The notes under the pieces are model-generated. The model was not told the origin of the DNA and made no database searches. It saw only the letters and a program-made list of their open reading frames with translations. Below are positions 8,841 to 17,557 of a stretch of DNA of 64,000 bases, in pieces. Source of the stretch: Paulinella micropora (Eukaryota; Cercozoa; Imbricatea; Euglyphida); NCBI GenBank assembly GCA_009731375.1, contig BJOX01000101.1, forward strand, positions 971,705-1,035,704, given 5' to 3'. The position numbers were made by a program, and so were the translations under genes. How positions within the stretch are numbered: the first letter of the stretch is position 1; each line of letters begins with the position of its first letter.

Positions 8841-10300
8841 TAAGACATCAAAATTTCAATTCCCTTAACAAGCACACTTCGCTGAAGAATGGCATAAGTG
8901 TAATGGTTTTGGCTAGCATTTGGAGTAGTCGCCGAAAATTCATATCGTCTCTCGGTGTCAAGGCTTAGACCACTCACCTCATAGCCGTCAGTATCCTTAT
9001 CGCATAGCGGGCGGTTGTTATCCCAAGTATCTACGTGGAACCAGTTGTAATGATAGACATCGCTGTTTAGGATAGCACTCCCCTTCAACTTATCCTTCAA
9101 AATCATATAGTCTTCATTCTCAGATGTGTCAACGTCAAATTGTTGGAGACGAGTTCCATCAAGTGTTGTGTAATAAGTAATAACTTTACCATCTGCTCTA
9201 TTATCATTATCAAAAGAAGTATTGGCACTCTCAGTGCTGTTAAAGACAGATGTATAGATACGACGAATTCTCTCACCCTGCGAGCGGTTCATTTTGATAA
9301 CAAAATTTTGCTGAGTTGTTTGAAGACTTTGCTTCCAAGCGATAGGATACTCAATCTTAAATGGAAAGCCTTCACCCGCAATCTTTTGCTGGACTCCGAG
9401 GATGACATTTGGGTCAGTCTCAACAGCAAGGAATAGATTTAGGTTAGAGACAATAGCCCCAGCGGTCGTAGCGGTAGCACCAGCAGAGATAGCACTCGCA
9501 TCAGCACCATAGAATGAAGAGCGGTTGGTTTCAGCCCACACAATCCGCAAATCCAAAATTTCATTAAATCCAATAGTCTTATCCAGTTCAAAAATAGTGC
9601 CAAACAGCATACCCAAAGGAAACTTAACATTAATAACAGGGGTAGCAGTATTATCACCACCGCCTTCAAAATACTTAGCCTCCTCAAAAGGAACATTAAC
9701 CAAACTATAATTTCCAGCAGTGCTATCAGCGAGAGCGGTATCATCGTGGCGACGGGCATTAACAAGAGGCACTTTGTAGTATGCTTGAACTGCAGCCTTA
9801 AGACCTGCAGCATCTGCCGCATCAGTAATTGCCTTTCTCTCTGCTCTAGTTCCAATTTCAACTTTTCCCGCATTACACTTTTGAAGCATAGCACCGCTAG
9901 CCACACCAGCACCATGATTTTCAAGTGCCATAAATTTTTCATACTTAATTTCTGGTTTCCAAATCATCTTTGTGTAATTACCCACGTGTTGAAGATTACA
10001 CAAATACTGACCGCTTCGGCTTCGCAGTTCAATAGTTTTAATCATAGACAGACAATCCATATAGATACGATTGTAGCGACCGCCAGCACCTCCACCAGAC
10101 GGAGTGTATGTAAATCGCAACACACTCCTCGCAAGGTTCAAAGGTCTAGTAGGAATTTCAAAGGTGTTTTCCAGACCACCAGCAGTAGTAAGTGCGACAG
10201 GTTGCGAGCCTTCACGAGTGGTAAGTTTGTTCAATTCGTGCTTACCAGTGAGTAGTTCCTTAGTCTGATGGACTAATTCTCCTCCGTATTGGACAGGCAT
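8840..10300 (-). CDS. MCP: major capsid protein, double jelly-roll type
   Basis: 486 aa, the usual size for Polinton/PLV capsid proteins. Typical features: an N-terminal GGLENTFEIPTRPLNLARSV strand region, the LRFTYTPSGGGAGGRYNRIY segment, a Gly/Ala-rich tower region near residue 270 and a C-terminal YAILQRSVLVKGIEI strand. It would form the hexameric capsomers of an icosahedral particle. It is followed on the same strand by the spike gene and preceded by the penton gene, as in other Polintons. The frame is intact. The start follows an A-rich leader, GTCAAAAAAAGAAAAA. Confidence 0.88.
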   Translation of the reverse strand: MPVQYGGELVHQTKELLTGKHELNKLTTREGSQPVALTTAGGLENTFEIPTRPLNLARSVLRFTYTPSGGGAGGRYNRIYMDCLSMIKTIELRSRSGQYLCNLQHVGNYTKMIWKPEIKYEKFMALENHGAGVASGAMLQKCNAGKVEIGTRAERKAITDAADAAGLKAAVQAYYKVPLVNARRHDDTALADSTAGNYSLVNVPFEEAKYFEGGGDNTATPVINVKFPLGMLFGTIFELDKTIGFNEILDLRIVWAETNRSSFYGADASAISAGATATTAGAIVSNLNLFLAVETDPNVILGVQQKIAGEGFPFKIEYPIAWKQSLQTTQQNFVIKMNRSQGERIRRIYTSVFNSTESANTSFDNDNRADGKVITYYTTLDGTRLQQFDVDTSENEDYMILKDKLKGSAILNSDVYHYNWFHVDTWDNNRPLCDKDTDGYEVSGLSLDTERRYEFSATTPNASQNHYTYAILQRSVLVKGIEILMS

Positions 10301-10337
10301 TTTTTTCTTTTTTTGACGTAGCGTACATTAGCTAACT

Positions 10338-10357
10338 ATCTCAAACAAGTTTGAGAT
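10338..10357. promoter_or_regulatory. palindrome between penton and capsid genes
   Basis: ATCTCAAACAAGTTTGAGAT is a perfect 9-bp inverted repeat with a 2-base centre. It sits in the 106-bp gap between the penton stop and the capsid ATG. It could end the penton transcript or control the capsid promoter. Confidence 0.5.
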
Positions 10358-10406
10358 TACGAGAATATATAATAGTGTAGAAAAAAAATAATTAAATCAA
10401 ATATCT

Positions 10407-11219
10407 TTACCTAGCCTTTAGTAAATTGAAGAATGAATTAAATAAACTAAAATAATTAGTTTCACGATAAACCAATAATGTCATAACGATACCCAAACCA
10501 TTAAGATTAATTGCTTGGTCGTTTTCGTCCGTCAAGTAAAACCTAAATACATTGTTTGAACTCGCAGATAATGTTTTCCCGTATTCACTACCAGAGCCGT
10601 CATAAATGACAGAACCAAAAGGAATTTCGTTGGCTGTGTATATTTCTTGTAGAACGTGATTATCTCCTTCATTCACTAAGTCTGATTGAAAATACAAAGT
10701 TTTTTCACCAGTTAGAATAATTACATTTGGCGATTTAATTAAATCATTAGCAAAGAAATATGTTGAATTTCTATCAAAACCCATTACCTCGTGAATACGT
10801 GTATCAGCATCAAATATAAACCGCGGTTGAATACCTTTATTCTCTGACACACTGAATGTTAATTTGCCGTCCTCTGGTTCTATGTTGGTATTATTACTGG
10901 ATACAACATAAGTATAATTATTTGGGCTGTCTGCGGATAACACCTCAGATAGTTTATTTTTTAGATTGTTCATTGTGTAGTTTCCCTCAGGTATCGTAAT
11001 TAAGGCCTCATATCCGTCTTCGCTAAGTGTAAAGGTATTATATGGGGAAGCCACAGAGTAATACGACTTCGGCACATAGATATGAAGAATTTTACAATGT
11101 GTTGGATTGTCTAGCCCCTTCATATTGACTTCGTGTGTAAAGTCGCTGTCTGTCCCCGTTATTCGGTTTTTGCTATTTATGTAATAGATACTACTACTTC
11201 TCCCACCTTTGTATTCCAT
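10407..11219 (-). CDS. mCP: minor capsid (penton) protein, single jelly-roll
   Basis: 270 aa. The N-terminus SSSIYYINSKNRITGTDSDF and the PEGNYTMNNLKNKLSEVL block are classic for Polinton/virophage penton proteins, whose N-terminus recalls adenoviral and phage membrane-virus pentons. It would form the five-fold vertices. It lies directly upstream of the capsid gene in the same orientation. The start follows GTATAATATACA. The frame is intact. Confidence 0.85.
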   Translation of the reverse strand: MEYKGGRSSSIYYINSKNRITGTDSDFTHEVNMKGLDNPTHCKILHIYVPKSYYSVASPYNTFTLSEDGYEALITIPEGNYTMNNLKNKLSEVLSADSPNNYTYVVSSNNTNIEPEDGKLTFSVSENKGIQPRFIFDADTRIHEVMGFDRNSTYFFANDLIKSPNVIILTGEKTLYFQSDLVNEGDNHVLQEIYTANEIPFGSVIYDGSGSEYGKTLSASSNNVFRFYLTDENDQAINLNGLGIVMTLLVYRETNYFSLFNSFFNLLKAR

Positions 11220-11240
11220 TGTATATTATACGAATAATTT

Positions 11241-12224
11241 TTATATGAATGTATTAAATCCCTCACCATCTCCATATCCATTTTGTGCTTTTAACTTTTC
11301 TGCTTCGTCTTCTTTTAGGTCTGTGAAACCACTGGCGAATTTAAACCTTACACCTTTCGCCCGCTCCATTAAAAACCTCATAGCAAACCATCCGCAGGTA
11401 TCACTGGTATCGCTCTGCTCTTTTACTTGATTAACCTTCATTAATAAATAACTATCGGGGTGGCTTTTATCAATTAGTTGTTTCATTTGTTGTTGAAAGT
11501 CTTCCGTTGGTTGGTAAAGCGCTAATGGGTCATACACTCCAACACTTCTGTCTTTATCCAGACTTACCCATATAGCAATCCAATGAGACCCCACTTGTTT
11601 GTGATTATCTAAACTCATAATAAATCCGTATCGCTTTCTTTTTTCTGGATTTAGTTTGTAGATTTCATCGCTGGCTATTGCTCCGAGATACCATCCATAT
11701 TTTTTCATTATATCATCTATTTCATTAGTCATTAGCCCACGTCCCTCTCCATCTTGTTGCTCTGGTTGCTGTGGCGTCTCCGCGACGCTCGGGGGTATGG
11801 TTGTCTCTGGTTGCTGTGGCTCTGGCTCTGGCTGTGGCTCTGGCTGTGGTTGTTCTAATGATGCGTTAATCGTAGGGGGTATGGTAGGGGGTGGCATCCC
11901 TTCATCAACATTTAAATCCGCTGAAACTTGTTTATCAACATTTGGGTATATCGTCATTTTGCTAGTTAGAGTATTTACAAAGTCCTTTTTGTTCATTGTG
12001 TGTTTCCAATCTTTGCGGGATAGATATTTTTTAATTGTTTTTATTGAAAATACCTTATCAATTAATTCTTCTAATGTCTTCGCTCCAGTGTCTACGCGAC
12101 GCTTGGGGGTATGGTTGTCTCCGCGACGCTCGGGGGGTATGGTAGGGGGTGAAACCCCCTCCGGTGAAACCCCCTCCAGTACCTTTTTGTTCAGTAATAC
12201 CCATGAACTCTTCATATCTAGCAT
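11241..12224 (-). CDS. PRO: adenain/Ulp1-like cysteine protease (capsid maturation)
   Basis: The C-terminal 180 residues carry the family triad: His in GSHWIAIWVS, Asp in VGVYDPL and Cys in DTCGWFAMRFL. This matches viral maturation proteases of the C48/C5 type, which cleave capsid and core proteins. A Pro/Gln/Glu-rich linker built from short repeats (TIPPS, PQPEPQPEPEPQ) precedes it. The frame probably joins the upstream frame ending at 12058 through a slip in the GC-rich repeat around 12120-12200, where copies of CGCGACGCTCGGGGGTATGG differ by one G. Then the protease would be the tail of a protein of about 740 aa. Two overlapping genes are the alternative. Confidence 0.8.
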   Translation of the reverse strand: MLDMKSSWVLLNKKVLEGVSPEGVSPPTIPPERRGDNHTPKRRVDTGAKTLEELIDKVFSIKTIKKYLSRKDWKHTMNKKDFVNTLTSKMTIYPNVDKQVSADLNVDEGMPPPTIPPTINASLEQPQPEPQPEPEPQQPETTIPPSVAETPQQPEQQDGEGRGLMTNEIDDIMKKYGWYLGAIASDEIYKLNPEKRKRYGFIMSLDNHKQVGSHWIAIWVSLDKDRSVGVYDPLALYQPTEDFQQQMKQLIDKSHPDSYLLMKVNQVKEQSDTSDTCGWFAMRFLMERAKGVRFKFASGFTDLKEDEAEKLKAQNGYGDGEGFNTFI

Positions 12225-13480
12225 AATCCGCTACTTTTCTTTTTACGTTTTCCTTTTCATTTCCAACATCAATATTAAACCTTTTAATCATGTCAATAAT
12301 CCACTTTGAAGTGTCTTTGTAATTTAATTTTTTATGTCCATCACTATCTAGTCTCTTTTTTAAAGCCTGTGCTAACTCTTTTATAGTAATGTTTGGGTGA
12401 TAAGTTTTTGAAAATGCAGATATTAAAAATTGATTTATTTGTAAATGTTCAAAATGCTTACCCTTTTCTTCTGCTTTCTTTTCTTCCTTTTCAAGTTTTT
12501 CTTTATATTCTTCTGCTAACTTTTTCTGTTCCTCTAAAGATGTCGCTGTGGCTATAGCCGTCTGAATATCTTGACTGGCTTTTTGTAAGTCTTTACGACT
12601 CATCTTTTTTATGAACTTATCTGTATATCCTGCTAATTTCAGTGTTTCAATATCTTTCTGCTTTTGCTTTTTTTCTTCCTCATATTGCTCTTTCGTTTTC
12701 AATGGTGCTTCATCTCCTAAATTAGGTAATGGCGGTGCTTGTGGTGGTNNNNNNNNNNTTTTCTAAATTATTTAATGGCGGTGCTTGTGGTGGTGCTCCT
12801 AATGGCGGTGCTTGTGACGGTGCTCCAAATTGTGACGGTGCTTGTGGCTGCCCATATTGCGGTGGCATAATATATTGATATTGCGGTGGCGGTGGTAATG
12901 CTTGTATTCTATTTTTTCTGTCTTCATATTTTACATCATCTATGAGTTTTTGCTCCCTTCTTAGTTCTCTGTCTTTTTGTTCTTGTCGTTCCTTGATATC
13001 GGATAGTTCATTGCGGTGTATCCTTGCTAACTCATCCTGCCTTTCCTTAGTATCTGCGTCTACGCGACGCTCTTGCCTCTTCTTTTCTTCTTCAGCATCC
13101 ACCTGTGCTTTTTTTTCTTTTTGGTCTATCTCATCAATCTTATCGTATTTCTCCTTCCTGAGTTTGTCTAAGTGGTCATTAATGGCGGTTCTAGTATTTT
13201 GCTCAATCTCTGACAGGCTCTGGACTTTTCTTAAATCCTCATTCTTTTCTTTTTTCTTTGCTTTTGTGGTACTGCCACGTTCGCGTGGCTTATTGCTCAA
13301 GTATTTCATAAAAAGTTTAACGATTTGAAGTGTGCTCATATCATTTGTTTTCTTACCAAAATTAAGATAATATTTTTTGCCCTTCTGGATAATATACGGC
13401 TTCCCGCTTTTATTTCTATAAACCCGCGGGGGTCTTAATTTCTGTTTCTTCACTTTCTTGGTTTTAGAAACCATGTACAT
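12058..13480 (-). CDS. basic, coiled-coil, proline-rich protein upstream of the protease (contains assembly gap)
   Basis: The segment 12722-13480 begins VSKTKKVKKQKLRPPRVYRN, very basic, then a long charged coiled coil (residues about 80-190) and a Pro/Gln/Ala-rich stretch. After a 10-N gap at 12749-12758 the same repeat (PPQAPPLPN) resumes in the frame of 12058-12702, which contains another charged coiled coil. It is therefore one gene interrupted by the gap. It could be a scaffold or core protein fused to, or cotranscribed with, the protease. I recognise no domain. Confidence 0.55.
12749..12758. other. assembly gap of 10 N
   Basis: Ten N inside a CAAGCACC-type coding repeat, probably a placeholder for a collapsed repeat of unknown length. 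It shifts the reading frame of the surrounding gene. Confidence 0.95.
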
Positions 13481-13522
13481 TTTAACAAAAAATATTTATA
13501 CATAATTTCAAACAAATATCTT

Positions 13523-13849
13523 TTAGAACTTCAAGGCACCACGTCCACTCTGCCTGCCATAACCAAGTTTCGCTGCGGTAGAGCCTATACGAGACGCATA
13601 TGGAACCCCGACATCACCAAGAGCATTCGCGGTCTTTGAAATAATCTTGTTATGACGAAGAAATTTATTCACCGCCATTGCGGTTCTTCCAACCTTTGCC
13701 CAGTTAATTTTACCGCCAGCCTGTCCCTTGCCTCCTTGCTTCTTCTTGCGATGAGATACTTTTTTACCTCCAGCCATGTTGGTGCTTGAGTTAATTGTTC
13801 GTTTGCCGATTGTTGGAATGACTTCAACACGAGATGTTTTTACTACCAT
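13523..13849 (-). CDS. small basic virion core / membrane-active-like protein
   Basis: 108 aa with pI clearly basic. Residues 25-45 are Lys/Gly-rich (AGGKKVSHRKKKQGGKGQAG). The second half (WAKVGRTAMAVNKFLRHNKI then SKTANAL, YASRIGSTAAKLGYGRQSG) has an amphipathic-helix plus GYGR tail seen in small core or membrane-active proteins of Polintons and adenovirus-like elements. It probably condenses DNA or helps penetration. That assignment rests on composition and position among virion genes. The frame is intact. Confidence 0.55.
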   Translation of the reverse strand: MVVKTSRVEVIPTIGKRTINSSTNMAGGKKVSHRKKKQGGKGQAGGKINWAKVGRTAMAVNKFLRHNKIISKTANALGDVGVPYASRIGSTAAKLGYGRQSGRGALKF

Positions 13850-13912
13850 TATAATAAGTAAAAAAATATTTATTAATTCTAAAAATATTATTTTAATCTG
13901 TAAGCAAAGTTA

Positions 13913-13928
13913 GTCCCGCAAGCGGGAC
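13913..13928. terminator. GTCCCGC hairpin after the ATPase gene
   Basis: GTCCCGC-AA-GCGGGAC is a perfect 7-bp GC stem in otherwise AT-rich DNA. It lies just beyond the end of the ATPase gene on the minus strand, so it may mark its 3' end. A direct repeat GCGATAAGCAAAG / CTGTAAGCAAAG flanks it. Confidence 0.5.
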
Positions 13929-13934
13929 AACTGA

Positions 13935-14764
13935 TTATTGCAAGCGATAAGCAAAGTTTTTGCGTAATTCATCATCAACACTTGAAACATAAAGAAAATT
14001 AAATCTCTCCTTTGTTGCTTCGTGATACTTTTGAAGAAAATAATCAAAATCAAAAGATAAGTCTAAGTGTTTATACACGAGTTCCATTTTATCCTGAGAC
14101 TGGCTTGGAAAGATTAACAAATAATCTAACTGCTTAATTCTGGCCGTAGGTCGTTCAGATACTGACTTGACATAATCACCTTTGATTTATAGTGTCTGTT
14201 CTTTTTTAACAAATCACTTACGGACTTGTCTCTTAATCCGCTACCTAAATCATCCAAAACAAAAACAACCTCTGGCGAAATATACTTACTTGGTCTCTCT
14301 TTCTTCTCACCTCCTTCTTTTTTCTTTTCTTTTCCAAAGTATAAAAATTGTGGTTTCTCCATCGGCTCTTCATCTTTGATTTCGCCCTCATGTATATCTC
14401 CATCATGATGGAGATTTTCATCCTGTTTGTTCAGTTTGTCAAGTTCATAGTCTATAACATTTACACCATCCGATTTGAGAAAGGTATATATTGCCATCGG
14501 GTTGCCTCTGTTCTTAAAGTGCTTTACCATTGCTTTATAAATGTAATCCTTGTGTATTGTTGAAGCGATAATAACAATACGGGTTTTTCTGTCTGTCGTC
14601 CGTTTCAGTATTTCAAAGAGTGCTGTCGTCTTACCGCTCTTCTTACGGGCAAGCAAAAATATGTTAGCATACGGCTCATTGAATAATTTATAACCTTTTG
14701 CTTTTTTATCTCCGTTTCCATCCTGCTTCACAGGCTTAACTTTGACGTTGTTTATTTTCTCCAT
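13935..14764 (-). CDS. ATPase: FtsK/HerA-type DNA packaging ATPase, one frameshift
   Basis: Walker A is ARKKSGKTT and Walker B VVFVLDDLG, followed by the sensor-like KVIMSSQYLNDL. This is the A32/HerA-FtsK family that pumps DNA into the capsid. The frame 14126-14764 stops right after YLNDLRPEL. The family's C-terminal part continues in another frame from about 14133 to 13935 (LIFPSQSQDKMELVYKHLDL). One missing base near 14133-14137 explains it. The length, about 275 aa in total, is normal. ATG at 14764 follows ATATAGG and is preferred over the in-frame 14794 start, which overlaps the upstream gene. Whether the break is real decay or a homopolymer error cannot be told here. Confidence 0.85.
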
Positions 14765-14772
14765 CCTATATT

Positions 14773-15135
14773 CTACCCTACGAATTCCAAACACACAATA
14801 ATTCTTCCCGCTAAATTTCCTGTGTCAATATTTCCGCTGTCAGTTTCAAGGACTTTAAATGTATATTGTCCGTCCGTCCAACCCACTACACCCAAATTAT
14901 AACTGAGGTTTGAAATGTTTGCTATATTACTATCCGCAAATGTTCCGATATATTCAATTCTGTCCATATAAAGAATTCTGGTTTTTGTCTCTGTCTGGTC
15001 GTTCATATAGTGGATAAATTTTACATTCATTTTGGTGGGTGTGAATGACATTTGAATATTTTTATTAAATGTTTTGCTTCCTCCAGCAAAATCATTGCTC
15101 AGAAAAATAATCTTTTGGTATTTATAGTCAGTCAT
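14773..15135 (-). CDS. unassigned virion-cluster protein
   Basis: About 120 aa starting at MTDYKYQKIIFL. It is rich in beta-type residues (FNKNIQMSFTPTKMNVKFI, DGQYTFKVLETDSG, GRIIVCLEFVG), with no known motif. Small beta-sandwich proteins next to the ATPase in Polintons are often minor virion components. The ATG sits four bases after a palindromic promoter element. It ends nine bases before the ATPase start. Confidence 0.6.
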   Translation of the reverse strand: MTDYKYQKIIFLSNDFAGGSKTFNKNIQMSFTPTKMNVKFIHYMNDQTETKTRILYMDRIEYIGTFADSNIANISNLSYNLGVVGWTDGQYTFKVLETDSGNIDTGNLAGRIIVCLEFVG

Positions 15136-15139
15136 TTTG

Positions 15140-15155
15140 TTTTGACACGTCAAAA
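15140..15155 (-). promoter_or_regulatory. TTTTGAC-AC-GTCAAAA palindrome before the 15135 gene
   Basis: Perfect 7-bp inverted repeat, read on the minus strand as GTTTTTGACGTGTCAAAAC, ending four bases before the ATG. It belongs to the same family as 20108-20130 and 63342-63366. Confidence 0.6.
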
Positions 15156-15251
15156 ACAAATGGTTATATTACTGATGATAAACTTTTTAATAATCAAAAT
15201 ATTTTCGCGGACTGCCTGCGACTTTTACTCACGGGTAAGTGAAAAAAGAAT

Positions 15252-15419
15252 ATGAGTTGTGTTTATTGTATTCAAAAAGGTATAGATGCTAAATTTAAAT
15301 GTATTTACAAACCGATGAGTGATTGGTGTGTTAGTTTTGATGAAGCAATGCCTTTAATCTGTGATGGTGATAATAGATGGTATATGACACATATATACGA
15401 GTGCTCACTTCTTACTTGA
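15252..15419 (+). CDS. small cysteine-rich protein
   Basis: 55 aa (MSCVYCIQKGIDAKFKCIYK and on), with six cysteines including an N-terminal CVYC pair, and no recognised family. It is on the plus strand inside the minus-strand virion block and overlaps the end of the 15405 gene by 15 bases. The CxxC and later Cys suggest metal binding or disulphides. It is short, so it may be a chance frame. Confidence 0.35.
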   Translation: MSCVYCIQKGIDAKFKCIYKPMSDWCVSFDEAMPLICDGDNRWYMTHIYECSLLT

Positions 15420-15758
15420 AGAAGGTGATGGAAGGCAAATACCGATAAGCAATGTTAGGATTCCGACATAAGTATTATCAACCTCGCACGGCAAGTTCTT
15501 TTCAGACAGCCTCACGATACAAAGGGTTATAATGGCAATGATGACACCCATTTGAAATAAGTATTTAATAAGTCGGCTGTCTGTCGGTCTGTTTTTTATA
15601 CAACAACAATTCCAGTTATCTTCCAATTCGTGCTCTATTTTTTTCTCCTCAGTCTTTAGTTCTACTTCAAGAACACGAGACTTTAATTCTGGAGTTAGTT
15701 CGCCGTCCATATCCATAATTGGCGGTGGTCTGTGAAGTCTAGTCGTATTATTTGACAT
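15405..15758 (-). CDS. small membrane protein, two transmembrane segments
   Basis: 117 aa: a charged N-terminal half with a short coiled coil (ELKSRVLEVELKTEEKKIEHELE), a CCC cluster, then two hydrophobic segments (YLFQMGVIIAIITLCIV and TYVGILTLLIGICL). It is probably a virion or host membrane protein of the element. Its ATG overlaps the end of the fibre gene. Confidence 0.55.
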   Translation of the reverse strand: MSNNTTRLHRPPPIMDMDGELTPELKSRVLEVELKTEEKKIEHELEDNWNCCCIKNRPTDSRLIKYLFQMGVIIAIITLCIVRLSEKNLPCEVDNTYVGILTLLIGICLPSPSSSKK

Positions 15759-17497
15759 TTTCTCTAATTTCTTGTAGTATATTCATGAGATTATTATTTT
15801 CTTTTTCTAAATTAACTATCTTTTCTGATAATTGTTGAACGGCCTTAATTAATGGTGCGATAAACTCTGAATAACCTATACCATAACCGACACACCACTA
15901 TCAATACATTTAACATCTTCTGGATTAACACTCACACCTTTCAATTCGTATTCTTTTCTTTGCTTTGACAGGGAACCATAATTGTTTCTTTTATAAAACC
16001 GCCAAAATCTAGTATATCCATTTCTGTTAGTATTTCTTCTAATTCCTGTGCTATTAAGCCAGTCCTACATTTCTTGTTGTCATCAATCATACGATAGCAA
16101 ACTGGATTTAACTTATTAATAAAATCTAAGCCTAAGCATTCCTTTATATCTTCTTTTTTTCTCCTGTCTGAATATTGAATTGGATTAGACAATGCCCATA
16201 ACTGCCCATCGCTTGCTCTTAATGACATTAAAGCAGTATTTGAATTATTCTCCCATATGAACCCACTCGTTGAAGAACCATTCACTCTAAATCTAATAGC
16301 ATAAGAAGTTAATCCTCCACCTCCTCCTGCTGGCGCTGTTCCTCCACTTAATGGTTTATTATTCCCAGACTGAGACATATAAATCCCCCAGTTTGAATCA
16401 GTAGCATCCCATACAAATATTGCTCTCGCATTCGTCCCGTCTGTTTGTCCTTGAATTGCTATTTTTGCCCCATTAGTTGATGCTAATGCCGATGATAGCA
16501 CCCCAGAATATGTAATTCCAGCATTTGCCGTAATCACTTTTTTTGTCCATAAAGTCCCATTGAGTCCATTCAACGACATCAACAATTGCTCCGCTGAATT
16601 CTCCCACAAGAAACCCATCGTAGAATCATTAGCAACCCTAAACCGAAAACTATACGAACTAAAATCATTTCCTGAAACGGCCAAACCATTTGCCAAACTT
16701 CTAGTGTTTAGAGCCCCACCAGATGCCGCATAAATTCCCCAGCTCGTATTGGTTGTATCCCATAAAAATATTCCTTTTGCATTTGTTCCGTCTGTTATTC
16801 CCTGAACTCCTATTTTCGCTCCACTGGCATTCGTTGCTGATGTTAGTGTGCCAGTATATGTAATCCCCGCATTTGCTGTTATTAATCCGCTTGCGGTTGC
16901 TGTTGTTGTAGTCATACCAGCAGTTGCTGTTAATGTAGTTCCCGTTATTGTTCCGCCACTTGTTATGTTGTTTGAATTCATATCCAAAGCCCCATAAAAC
17001 CGCATACCACCAGCATTGTTAAAACGGACAATGTCAGACGAAGCACTTTTATTATCCAAAAGTTTTGAAATATAAAGTCCTGCCCCTTTTACATCAAATG
17101 CTACATTCGTAAATACATAACCTCGTTGGTTTGCGGTTCCGTTTGTAGCAGTATTTAGAGTAAATAAGAAATACTGATAATCTCCTGATGTTTGTGAAAA
17201 GAATATATCTCCTCCATTTTGGTTTAATATCCGCGCCCCATTATATGTAATATTTCCGTCATTAGTGATATCCACATTATTAAAATCCGCCGTGTTTGTT
17301 AGAGTTAAATATTTTATCTCGGTTCTTGTTCCATTGAATGTTTTAATTCCTGTTATTGTTTGGTCTCCTGTTAGTCCCACGAAATTAGTATCAACATAAC
17401 TTTTGTTCGTGCCGTCTGTTGATAATGTAGGAGTTGCTAAATTTGTAATTTTGTTGTTGTTCAAAGATAGTGTAGTGCCAGATGCGGTTATAATCAA
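15748..17497 (-). CDS. fibre tip protein with peptidase S74 chaperone domain, frameshifted C-terminus
   Basis: The open frame 15941-17497 (518 aa) begins with fibre-type repeats (NKSYVDTNFVGLTGDQTITG). It has two copies of a module of about 145 residues (GITYTGTLTSATNASGAKIG... and GITYSGVLSSALASTNGAKI...), then SDRRKKEDIKECLGLDFINK followed by RTGLIAQELEEIL. The latter is the S74 intramolecular chaperone of phage endosialidases and fibres, which trimerises and then cleaves itself off. The domain's final helix (GYGIGYSEFIAPLIKAVQQL) is present at 15748-15885 but needs two frame changes, near 15955 and 15885. It probably forms the receptor-binding tip together with the next gene. Confidence 0.8.
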
Positions 17498-17557
17498 AGT
17501 ATCACCCGAATATAACTCTACATAGTATTACGAGCCAGTTATCTGTATCGGATAGTA

